In this document: positions 42,492 through 53,400 of the stretch, piece after piece | How the letters are laid out: every line of letters begins with the position of its first letter | Position numbering within the stretch: the first letter of the stretch is position 1 | Assembly: GCA_009746045.1 (NCBI GenBank) | Contig: RPFO01002272.1 | Coordinates: forward strand, 125,001-189,000 | DNA length: 64,000 bases | Direction: 5' to 3' | Source: Mesostigma viride | Taxonomy: Eukaryota > Streptophyta > Mesostigmatophyceae > Mesostigmatales > Mesostigmataceae | The notes under the pieces: model-generated | The model's database searches: none | What the model saw: only the letters and a program-made list of their open reading frames with translations | Told to the model about the DNA's origin: nothing | Translations under genes and position numbers: made by a program

Positions 42492-43508
42492 GTGCGAGCA
42501 GGCCTGTTTGCAGCAAGGAGTTGTGGTGCACATGCCGGCGGTTGTCTGCTGGCTGCTGGGAGGCGTGGTCATTGACAAAGGCGTCCAAACTGGGCACCCT
42601 GCCACCTTGGACAAATGGGATTGGCTCCAACAGCATTTGCATGGCGCTGGATTAGTTTCCTTTACACAGGGCAGCCCTCGATTCCTAGATGATCATCTTG
42701 GCACCGGGCACCCTGGCTTTTGACCTGATGTAGATGTATTGGGGAGTTCTTCTCGGTTCTCACGACGTGCTCTCTACTGATGCACAGCTATTGGCATTAG
42801 GTATTAGCCAGGGGGGAGCTGCGGTCTTTAGATTTTCGAAGTATACACATGTATGTGACATGCCTGCATGTGCTCTTGTTTTTTTGATGGTCTCTGCCTT
42901 GAATGAGTGTCATATGTCCCACAGCTGTTCCTGGCATGCATCATACATTTGATCGGGGTGCGCTACAAGTTTTGGATCTTTTGCTAATAACATTATTTAG
43001 CCATGTGTTTTCGATGATTATGAAGCCAACTTCAGTGCACATACAACTATTATTTGAGACAACTATTCCTGGACGCATGGCGTTCCAACGCCGTGGAATT
43101 AATTACGTTATTAAACACGTGCTCCCGTCGGGGAGTCACGGAGTAGTAACCCCAATGGATGGATCGATGGACAAACAATTCTACCGGTTCTATTCTATCT
43201 ATCTAATGCCTGAACTAACAAACCAAGGTACATGCCACGTAGAAAGCCAAGCGCTAGCGGTCATGCCGGATTTTCTTTTCACGGTGGGTGATGCTCCTCT
43301 TCCCCGCTGAGGTGGGATCGGTGTTCTCTACCTCCTGGGCCCAGATGGCCTGGTTGTGCGTCTTTGTCCATATCACGGAGAGGCCGGAGCCCCGAATGTC
43401 CGCTTCCAGCTGCTCCTTGAACGGGTGGCAGCAGCCCGGCGGGTCAGATTGCTGGGCCCGTCCCATGCACGTAAGGAGGTGCCTACCTGGCTGTGCGCCG
43501 GGACGCAG
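42492..43508. other. HDS 3' flank without a gene
   Basis: No further gene is recognisable. A hairpin CTCCCGTCGGGGAG at 43,122-43,135, preceded by TTAAACACGTG, matches the retroposon 3' end at 22,546, so a short minus-strand fragment of that family lies here. Confidence 0.5.
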
Positions 43509-43516
43509 CCCCGCTG

Positions 43517-44279
43517 AGGAGGGGGGACATCCAGCCAAAACAACACACTCACTCGTGTGTCCGGCGCGGCATCTCCGGACGTGAAGCGGACTCCAAAAAC
43601 GGGAAAAAATGTGTCCGGCGGCAGAATTTTTGCGACGGAGTGTACTCCAGTCGAAATTTTTAGGGCGGCGCGAAGAAAAATTTTGTGGAGCTAACTCCTC
43701 CCGCCGGTCCGGCGCCTGGTTTTAGGAAAGGAGTGCGCTCTGGTGATCCCACTAGCTCGGTCAGGCGTTTGATTTCAAGTGCAGGAGTCCGCTTTGGCCC
43801 TGCTGTACTTACAACTTACGCTGAGAACTTACCAAGTATTGGTTGATTCTAGGAAGACGTATCAACTTTCAGGCAGGCGTCAGGTTGTTGTTGTTGATTC
43901 TGACACCGGACCTGGCGTCAGGCAATAGGCATCGAATTTCCGCCGGCTTGACGTCATTGTTGAGTTGCAGACCACCGTTGCACCAACAACCAGCCTGAAG
44001 CCGGAGCACTGCAGTACAAAATCATTAATATTCTACTTGGAGAATATGCTAATACTATCGCTTACTAAGAGCTTCTACTAAGAGATTTTACAAAAAGTGC
44101 CACGTGTCGTACAAGCCACGTAGCACGTAGCACACTCCCAAGTCGATCCGGCGCAGCCTTTTGACTGACAGAGTGCACTCCACCATTTTTCACTTTGGCT
44201 GGGGCCGGGCGGCGCGGTAGGCCGGCCAAACTCTGGCGTACGCTCATGTACGATTTTAGGGGGGGATGTCCCCCCTCCT
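43517..44279. mobile_element. 763-bp non-autonomous TIR transposon with 8-bp target duplication
   Basis: It begins AGGAGGGGGGACATCC and ends with the exact reverse complement (16-bp perfect terminal inverted repeats), and is flanked by CCCCGCTG at 43,509-43,516 and 44,280-44,287. It has no coding capacity. Internally it carries palindromic GGAGTGTACTCC-type motifs (about 43,637 and 44,169, with variants near 43,585, 43,731 and 43,784), which may be transposase binding sites. An 8-bp duplication fits hAT and also P- or Merlin-like elements. The ends differ from the hAT at 19,825. Confidence 0.92.
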
Positions 44280-44369
44280 CCCCGCTGTTGGGCCCCGCGA
44301 CGTGTCTAGCTGGTTAGTGCGAGCCTTGGAAGCTAGTGCGCGACCAGCTGTACACGATAATCTATGTAC

Positions 44370-44575
44370 GCTATATACCTTCCACCCCATATGTCATGCA
44401 GGCCTTCTAGGCCCTCTCCCCAAGCCGCCCTGTGTGAGCTCGATTAGGAGGCATGAACCATCATATGGCGGTGCAGGTGCACCTTGTGCACCCAGAGCAG
44501 ATGATAGTTGTACATCAGGTACACCTGCAGGTTGTCGCCCTGATTGTATTACAAACCCATAGATGCGCATGTGCG
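44370..44575 (+). mobile_element. Fragment of family D retroposon 3' region
   Basis: Matches 3,918-4,107 of the element at 3,733 (CCACCCCATATGTCATGCAG, GGAGGCATGAACCATCAT, CCTGATTGTATTACAAACCC) but lacks its hairpin and tail. Divergence is visible, so this is an older or rearranged copy. Confidence 0.85.
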
Positions 44576-44750
44576 CCCACGCGGTATGCCATGAGCCACT
44601 GCGTAGCCACGAGCCACGAGGTAGCCATGGCTGACGGCGGAGCTCATAACTTTCACGTTTGAGCCCCGATTTCAGCTGTGAATATCACTATCGGTTCGTC
44701 TTTCTAAGACGCACATGCTGATATAATTTTCCGAATCTATTACGCAATAT

Positions 44751-45132
44751 ATGACGAGCAAACGTTCCTCAACGCAATTACGCAGTTTACCGGATGCCCT
44801 CGGCCATGAAAATACGTCTGCAGCTCAGGCTGCAGCTTCGCCCTCAAGTCCGGCAGGCAGCGGTGACACTAGTCGCGCACTGGTGGTCGCCCCGAACCCT
44901 CCCGGGCTCACTGCATCGCCATGCATCGGCATCGCCTGACCCTAAACGCACCCGCTCAGCCGACAAAACAGGAGGGTCTTCACGCCCCTCAGAACCGCAC
45001 TTACGGCCCCAACCTTTCAAGGTCGATGATCACGACTGGACCAACATGTCTCCGGCCGATGCTATGCACTGCATCTTCTACGGGGACTACGCCTCGCTTT
45101 ACGACCTGTGTATGTCATTGCAGCTGCAATGA
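44751..45132 (+). pseudogene. ORF1-like N-terminal fragment with a frameshift
   Basis: The frame from the ATG at 44,751 (MTSKRSSTQLRSLPDALGHE) ends at about 44,939. A second frame carries on with DPKRTRSADKTGG and then MSPADAMHCIFYGDYASLYD. Order and spacing parallel the intact ORF1 at 10,208-11,395 (KRPKTSEATP, then LSLANLATFLAYNDAAVFNV). A single-frame shift and then a stop break the gene. Confidence 0.45.
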
Positions 45133-46103
45133 AAAAAAACAAAACGTGTATCATCCATGAGATTATGCTGCGCGGGCAGCACGGTAGCGGTATCACGTTC
45201 AAAACGCTGGCAAGCGCCACCCCACCGATCTTGGCCCATCGGTTACTCGACCCATGCTCTAGGTGCTTGCTTACAGCATTAGCTAGGTCCAGGTAGCCGC
45301 ATATGCTGTCGCCAAGCTGGGACTTCTTCTGTAACCATAAAAAAATGCCGCCATCAAATGAGGTGCACGGTTCAGAGGCAAAGAATGGTGTTCAAGGATG
45401 GAAAGCACATTACCCTTGCAGCGTCACATCCGGACCGAGGCATTGAGGCACCTAGTAATGGACTAAGCTCTCGTGGAGAATGGGGATGCTTGCGTCCCTC
45501 CCCGGATCCTCGGTGCCCCAACATGTCCGGTTGTACACGGCATAACAGAGCATGCCACCACACACGAATGCTGAGGTCGGGCAGCCGAGGTCCGAGAATC
45601 GCCGTCGCATAATAGATGCTCTCTGCATGGTCTGACAGATAAGTGCCGCCTTCATCCTGCTTCGTGCAAGTTCTTTTTAAACCGTCGCCTTCCATCGCAC
45701 GTAAGAATGCATTTTCTAACCGAGTCGTTCAATAGGTCGTCTCGTAAAAGGATTAGTAAGCGGAAGAAGTGGCTTACCAGTTACCACTTGAAAAGTCGAA
45801 GTAAGCGAACCGACCGATGAAACGCGACTTGAAAGGCGGTCACAGGCCTCAATGGAATAGTCGACGCCGGAACTTGAGCGTCCAGGAAAGTAGGTATTTA
45901 TGTCAACTTAACGCTTTCGGTACCGAAATTCATCCTTCTGACATGGGAGATTGTTTGCATACAGGTCTTGCTAGCTAGTCGGTTTAACCTTTCACCAATC
46001 ACCATCGATATGGATGATGGATCGACGTGTTGAGTTTATTCTTTAGGTATTCCTTGAGGTATTCGTTTGTTCCCGTTCTGGTGGTCCGACAGAATTATTT
46101 ATT
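45133..46103. other. Interval without a gene
   Basis: No family motif or clear repeat is visible. This interval must include the promoter of the hinge-protein gene. Confidence 0.45.
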
Positions 46104-49100
46104 ATGGATCCAAAGGCTGGTCCTTACTCTGGTAAGTCTGGTTGCCCTTCTTCTGGTCGCCGTTCCTGCTTGGGTACGGAAACCTGCACTGGCACAGCGC
46201 AAACGGCTTGGCGCTGTATCTATCAGGGACCACGCCAAGCTTTCAGGTGTGCGCATCATCCCACTTTCCGCTCCCTCGGCATGCCAGTGATGCCACAGTG
46301 CGACGTCTCATGCCGAAATGGCGAATGCTGCTGCCATCAGTGCCATGCGTGAGAAAGGGGCATTGGGCTGTCATAAACGGGGTGGGAGCGGGTCTGCGTA
46401 CGCAAGGGCTACTACGCGAGGCGGAGAGGCTTCCTGCTTCTGCCCTCAATCCGGAAAGCAGCGTGGGATTTGTAGACGGACAAAGCGGCTTTCGCTTAAC
46501 TCAGTCGGGAGTGCCACGTTCTCTACAGAATGTATGTATGCTGAATGCTCTTGCACCTAGCGTACTATACCTGCTATGTTGGACATAAAATAGAGAGTTA
46601 GAATTCACAGCTGAAAGGCGAAGTATCTGCGTGCTTTCTTACCTTATATCTTTTGGTTACATGTTTCTTTCGACAGGGCTGAGGACGAGCCTGCCAGAGT
46701 GAAGGACGATGCGGAGGAGGCCTGCAAGCCAAGCTGCGTCGCGAAGCTTCTGAAATACGAGGTATTCTCGTCGGGGCGGCAACGGTGTTTCCTCCCTGAG
46801 TGCATGCTTCTACCCGCTATTTTACGTGTTGATTCTACACTCCAATATTCCGAATTGCTACCGTTGAGGAACTTGATCATTCTAAGTATTGTCATGCTTT
46901 CGTCGGTGTGCTATTCCAGGCATGCGCCGAGCGGATCAAGAAGAGCAATAATCCCGAGGCACACTGTACAGGGCAGTACTTCGACTTCTACACCTGCATT
47001 GACAAATGCGTAAGTCTGCTGCTGTGCTGGTGCATGCTATTTGTGCATGGGAATGAGGCGGTCAAATCTCAAGTGTTATACCCGATCCGGACAACCCCTT
47101 CGGATGGCCAGAAGCAGTAAGAATTTTGCTGCCGCCTGTTTGACGGGGTAAGGAGGTTTAGGGTGGAACCAAGGTGGAGTTAGTTGCGCCATTAATCGTG
47201 CTGGGTTGGCCCACAGTTGCGCAGACATGGGTGTTTGATGTCGTGCACGTCTATCAGTTTCTGGGAATGTTGTTGCTGCTGGTAGGAGAGAGGCATGTCG
47301 GGCTGTGCGTTGCCTCGCCAGGTGTATGCCGTGGAATGTTTCGATGTTGTTTACTCAGCAATGACATGGTTTCTCTACAAGGCAGGCACACAGTTTGCAT
47401 GCATGGCGGTCGCGGCGGTCATGAGCCTCTGCGATGCTTCTAAAATGGAATAAAACACGTCCAGGCAGTTGAGCCATTGTGTATAGGTGTAATACGTGCT
47501 GTCTGTGTGCCTCCCATCCAGCCACCCACAAGTCAGTTTTTCTGCAAAAGGTGTGGGGGGATTCAGACGGTCCGGACGAGGCCGCGAAAGGGGGGGGGGG
47601 GGGGGGGGTTGTCTGGGGGGGGTCTGGGGGGGTCTCCCCCCCCCCCCCCGGATGCTGGCGAATTTTTTCTGGGCAAAACAAAATGGCAATAGGATTTCTA
47701 TCATGGTTTTGATGCGTCCTTTAGCATTCTTACAGATCTGGGTTGCAGCGCCTCTTTTGAGAAAACCCAGGCAAAACCAGGTAGCTGATGGCCCTAGGCA
47801 TTAAAGCCTCAGCTAAGTACCAAACACGTTTATGCATTATGCATCCATTTGCAGCCAAGCTATCAAGCACCAACAAGACAAAATGAGGAAGATAACGGGC
47901 TAGCTGACTGTTGAATGTGGGCAGGCCAAACTGTACATCCATTACGTAACATAGTAATGGTTTAGAAACAAATAAAGTGGGGGTATACAGCATAGCAAAG
48001 CAACAGATTCTGCAAACTCATAACAAAGCTTAGCAGTCGCTGATAAAATACCAACCCCTGAATCCATTTGTGAAAGCTTTTTGAAGCCGTTTGTCCCTGG
48101 CCGTTGACGCCCACTTGCCCAGCGAACTCCTACGGCCCCTGGCTCTTTTCTATATTTCACCCCCAGCATTTTGCGTGTGTCCCTTTTTCCACAGACAACT
48201 AAGCATTACTCCTTGCGAATACATCGGCTCCATGCTGTTTTCGTAATCCACAGTGCTGCAACCCCCCGTTCCTCCTTATCGGAATCCAAAACTACTTCTC
48301 GGATTGACTGACAGCAGGGATGGAATTGACAGCTTTAACATGGCTTCGAACAGCCTCCTTTTCTTTCTCTGCATTAGCATGCAGGCAGAAGTTTCGTTAC
48401 ATTAACCATCGGCAGCATCCAGTTAGCAAACATGCATTCAGCTGCTCGCTTTTCCTTGAAGATCCGCAGTTCCGGTTAAATTCTTGCACGGCCTGGCGTC
48501 CCCAGTTCAGGCAGTTCTATCAGGTATACCTCCGCCCTCCGGTCGCTAAAAAGCTTCTGAAAATGCTTGCAGAACCATGCACGTCCCAAGATTTACTATC
48601 CATTTTCTAGCGCAATATTAGCCCAGTATATCACCGTAATCAGACTTGCTTTAGCGGCGTCGCTGCCATTTCTCGCAGCCTTTTTTCATGCATGGGGGAA
48701 AGCCGGCATGACATTCGCATGGCTGCCCAGGGCCTCCTGACAAACATTACAAGTGTCCCTACGGACGGACACCAAGAAAGGAATGTACCGAGTATCCACC
48801 AATTTGCTACGGGACAAACGAAGGTATCAAGCGGCACGACATGGAATCTTGCTTAGAATCCGTATGTAGGGCCCAGCGCCGCGCGGTGGCAGCCAGCAGC
48901 CCAGCTTGCTGCCTGCCGGCTGCAAAACTCGGCCTAGTCAGTGGCGGGGCCCCTCGGACACCAACCGGACGTGTCCGGACGGCTGCACACAGTGTCCGGA
49001 TTCGGCCGTTAGCAGAAACACTGCCACAAGTATCTCCCTCCCTCCCCTCTCCTCCCATGCTCATTTTCTCCCTCCCCCTCCCTACGTTCGAAACTTTCCC

Positions 49101-49263
49101 CCTAGCCCCTTCAGTTATCCCTGGCCCTAGCCAGCGCATTTGGCCGCCTCCCCCCAATGTCCCTCTCTCTGTTTTTTTCCTCATTCCCTACATGGTTCAC
49201 ATGTTATTCTTTCGTCCTTGCCCTGCGCAGGCTGCTCCCAAGATCTTTGCCCAGCTCAAGTAA
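46104..49263 (+). CDS. QCR6: Complex III hinge protein (QCR6/UQCRH), mitochondrial
   Basis: A small acidic subunit of ubiquinol-cytochrome c reductase that helps cytochrome c1 dock cytochrome c in the intermembrane space. Three exons are secure: 46,677-46,761, 46,920-47,009 and 49,231-49,263, joined in phase 0. They give AEDEPARVKDDAEEACKPSC, then HCTGQYFDFYTCIDKC and AAPKIFAQLK with TAA, which is the plant form of about 69 residues with its paired disulphide cysteines. The first exon is unsure. An ATG at 46,104 (MDPKAGPYSG) is followed by a strong donor GTAAGT at 46,132, but that leaves the wrong phase; a weak donor at 46,136 restores it. The last intron is 2.2 kb and holds the G/C tract. 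Confidence 0.9.
47590..47650. repeat. G-run/C-run tract in the QCR6 intron
   Basis: A run of about 18 G, two further G runs of seven or eight, and then about 14 C within 60 bases. The tract can fold either as a GC hairpin or as a quadruplex. Its exact length is likely to be unstable or misassembled. Confidence 0.9.
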
Positions 49264-50418
49264 GCGGGCATGGGCACGATTGCCTTTTGCCACCCGAGGC
49301 TCCCCACTCATTGCCGCGGCCAGTACCAGCTGCTAATAGCCGTTTCCCACGTTAGTGGGTATCGGCTGATAGTCCCATGATGGCGCGTGATCAAACGTTG
49401 GCTGCGCACCGCTAGGGTGATGAAGGGTGGCCAACCTGGTCGGCGCATCCACTATGTTCCTTCATCACAGACGGCACATATCTTTGCATAGGTAGCCCCT
49501 TTGGCGGTAGCACATGCAGGGCCATTGCCCGTTGAAGTGGTGATGAATATGTGGTGACATGGTGACAAGCAAGTTTCCCCAGCTACCAAATCGTCGGGGG
49601 ACATTTGTCCTTGGCCGGTGTATGAACCTTAGGGCCGGGAGGTTGCCTGGATTTGTATTGCCTCTGCTTAGCAGTTTCGTTGGGGCCATACACTCTGAGT
49701 GAACTGCATACATGTCCCCTCGGCCTTGTAAGAAAATTGTTTATCTTATGATAAATAAATGAAGCAGCGAACCGACACGGTTATTTATAACTATGGACTC
49801 TGTGACATGCCCCCGCGTGTGGCGCGCAAGTATACACATGCACATGGTACTAATTAGTTTCTAACATGATCTGATCCACAATGTTTGTATACACAAGAGC
49901 CTGACAAGAGCATGCATGATATACACGTGGAAGAAGGAATTCCGGCGCTGCACCGATATGGACACAGACAATGTTGCATATGGCGGCCATGTGACACATG
50001 TGTCGCGTCTGATGCGCGAACTAGAGGGAAAGTGGAGGGTTCTGTCCCTGTCCACAAGCAGGCAGAAGACAGACTATGTATGAAGACGCAGGTATCCCCA
50101 GTAGACGTGGGAACTCAGCCCCTAGCTACATATGCGAAACAGACATAAACACGCTGGTTGTCTCCTTGATAGACACAGCAGAGTCAGGCGTATATACTTT
50201 TTTGTGTGTGTGGATGTTCCAGAAATCCCATTTCATCAGGCACTCCTCACTTGGTAAACCAGATAGGAATATATTTCCTAATGTGACCTTGAGCGTAAAG
50301 CCAGCCACAACCAATAAACAGGGGGTAACTGCCAGGTCTCGGGGGCACAGGTGCCCCTGGACGGCTGCCCACAACAGATCCTTGCCACCCAAGCTAACCC
50401 CAAGCAAAGCCGCACCAC
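49264..50418. other. Convergent 3' region between QCR6 and the coiled-coil gene
   Basis: No gene is visible. The 20 bases from GCTGGTTGTCTCCTTGATA at about 50,157 match the 3' end of the SINE-like repeat. Confidence 0.5.
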
Positions 50419-53400
50419 CTATGCATTCACCCCTGTCCGCAGCAAGGACTCCAATTCCGAGTCCGAAAAGTCGCTCCACCCAAACAGGTTCTCGTCCCAC
50501 CCATCCGGGGGGTCCCGAACATACCCATTCCCTGAGTCCAACGACCCAGCATCCTCGTCCTCCGGCCACCACACGCCCAGTGTGCCCGTCCCTGGCTTCT
50601 CCCCTGGGAGTCGCCGCAGGCCCGGCCCCCACCCCTGCGCATTCACCCCGCCGATTCCTTCCTCCAGCCCCTGCTTCCACTCCTCCTTGACGCGCGCGCG
50701 CAGCTTGCTCTGTTGCGCGGCCACGATGCGAGCCAGCGCCTCCCGGTACCGCCTTTGATAGAAGTCTCGCTCGGCCACGGCTGCGTCTTTCTCCCGAACG
50801 AGCTGGCCGAGGCCCCCGCCCTCGGCAAGCCCCACTTTGGCCAGCGCTTCGTTGACGGATGCTAGCTCCTTCTTGGCCGTGCTCACGCGCGCCCGCATCT
50901 TGGCCACTTTTTCCTCCAGCACGCGCTTGCGTTGCTCCGAGGCACGGATGCGGTCCGACCAAGTGATGAACCGAGCGCGACCCAGGGGCTGGTCCGAGCC
51001 CCCCCCCCCGTTACTGGGGCCGCTTGGCGCACCTCCCTCGTGTCCCTGGCGGCCGTCCGCGTCCTTCCCTGGGTGACGCGGGCTGGAACCAGGGGAACCG
51101 GGAGACCCGCTCCCTCCTCCCCCAGCGGCAGCCGCGGCGGCTTGCTGTTGCCATTGGGCGAGCAGGCTGGGTTGTTCGGCAGCTTGTGCTTGCGCTGCCT
51201 TGGCCGCGATGCCTGCGTTGCGCATCACCGAGACGAGGTGCATGCGGCGGTTCTTCTTGGACAGGCCGGAGACCTTGCGCGCAATGTCACTGGCGCACGG
51301 GGCATGGGGCAGCAAGAAAATCCGTTCTCTTGTCCTTGTTTAGAATACAGATAGGGATCGAAGGCCAACTTGTGGCATGCTGACGCGGCTGGCAAGACGG
51401 GTGTGGCGATCAGTTGCTGTCCACTAGGGTGGGCAGTTGAGAGGTTATTTTATATCCAGTATTTAGGTCTGGAATTGCACGATCAAATGCTCTGTTTGCT
51501 GGACCCAACAATACGTAATTTTCTGGCACTAAGCAGCTACTCTGTTCTCTACTTTAGGTACGCCAGAATATGCTATAGCTGATCAGTGGCAAGGGCTCCA
51601 CATAGGATCTCAGCATTCAAATGCTCACGGTCCAACAGCTGCTGCCCGCACAAGCCAGCTGGGCATCAGCCCATGGGGTATGCAAGAAAAAACTTTCCAG
51701 CCCCATGTCATGTACGACTAATTCTATGATGCCACAGACCTTCACGGGTTGCTACAGTGATAAAGTTTTGTGTACCTCGCCACAGGGCCCTACAGCTAAA
51801 AAATGCAGGCACTTAAGCCGTTTGAATTCTTAAAAGACAGGTACCAGCCTCCTACCACCACTATTCCTCAAGCAAAAACTCCGCGTGCTGCCTAGGTCCA
51901 GCCCGTCGTTGCTGCCCTCGCGCCTCAAACCTCATGCCCCATCCCCTCAAGAACGCATCCGTGGTGCCGCGGCAGGGAATGACAGCAAGAGCCGACTAAA
52001 CCTTGGACTACAAACTAAACCTTGGACTATGACCTCTTCCGCCAATGGTGTGGCCTCGCAGAGGCTCGAACACAGATGGGGCAATGAAGGCCACTATGGC
52101 AGCGAGAGTGGGCATGGCGAGACACAACAGATAAGGGCAGCATGCAAAATTAACAAGGAGACGGGATCCGAACCCCTCCTCCCCCCCCCCAAAAAAAAGG
52201 AAGTCGTCGGTGGTGGGTCCCTGCCTGCCTGGGGCGCACCTGATGTCTTCGGTCGCCTCTTTGAGGTCTTCCATCGCTCGGATGTACGTGCTGGCAGATG
52301 TCACACAGGGGAGGAAAGGGGCAGGCGGCAGCAACAGCCCAAGCATGTTTTCGGGAAAGGCAAGGGTGCAGGGGGGAGCAGCAGCCGAAGCACGTGCACA
52401 GGGGGGTTGGGATATGAGCGTAGTCACTGTGACATTCCACGACGATGCAGCTAGGTAAGCGAGCGTTTCAACTTTTATGCCCCATGCTGTGGCTACAATG
52501 TCCGGGACTTTGAAATTGAATGGTACACTCACTCAGTGATTAGTGGGCATGAAGACGAGGAGCCACGAGTCACGCACGTCTGCTCAAGTGCAGGCGCCAG
52601 GTGAGATGCTCTCCTGTGTTGTCAGGACTTGCATGTCACATTCAATTCACAAGCCCAGTATGCGACGATCGAACCCCAATCGATCTCCGCACATTAAAAC
52701 GATGCTGTGCCGATCTGAACAGCCAACCACGCATGCGTGTTTGTCTCATCGATGCTATCTTCCCCTCGGCTCCTAAAAACAGACACGAGCCAAGCCTAAA
52801 AACAGTCGTGAGCTGCACTATATGCCACGAGAGCCCCCATCCACACTGATAAATATTTTCTAGGCCATACTAAGAACCAAGCATGGGGTTATAAAGGGTG
52901 GTTCCAGTGCAAGGTCCCTCTGCTCTATAAATAGAAAAACCCTCAGGGGGGTAATTCGAGTGTGTGATGTGACACCCTTGCATGAATGATGGACCCCTTT
53001 TTCAATCAGCTAACCCTGGGATTGGTTTTGTAGTCACATTTGATGGCTACAATGGTATCCTGGCACTACTGCTTTTAAATGCCCCAGGGACCCGTCAGGT
53101 AGTGCAAAAAATGTCTGCTTTTTTCCATACAGACAGCTATGTACCAGGGTACCCCTAAATGACCCCCTTGGCGATAAAACCCTTCCAGTGTGATGCTCAG
53201 TTAGGCCACAAACTCATGGCAATTTTCGACCATGAGGTTGATCTGGTGGTCGAAAATCTGCATGAGGACGGTTTAGGGGTTAAGGCCACCCCCGTCTCTA
53301 TTTGAAAATGGTCCCTACCAGCATAGAACCGAGAAAAACCCTGTCCCTTGGACTGCAACATACAGCTTGACCGCCTGCACGAGTTCATTAACAGGCCACA

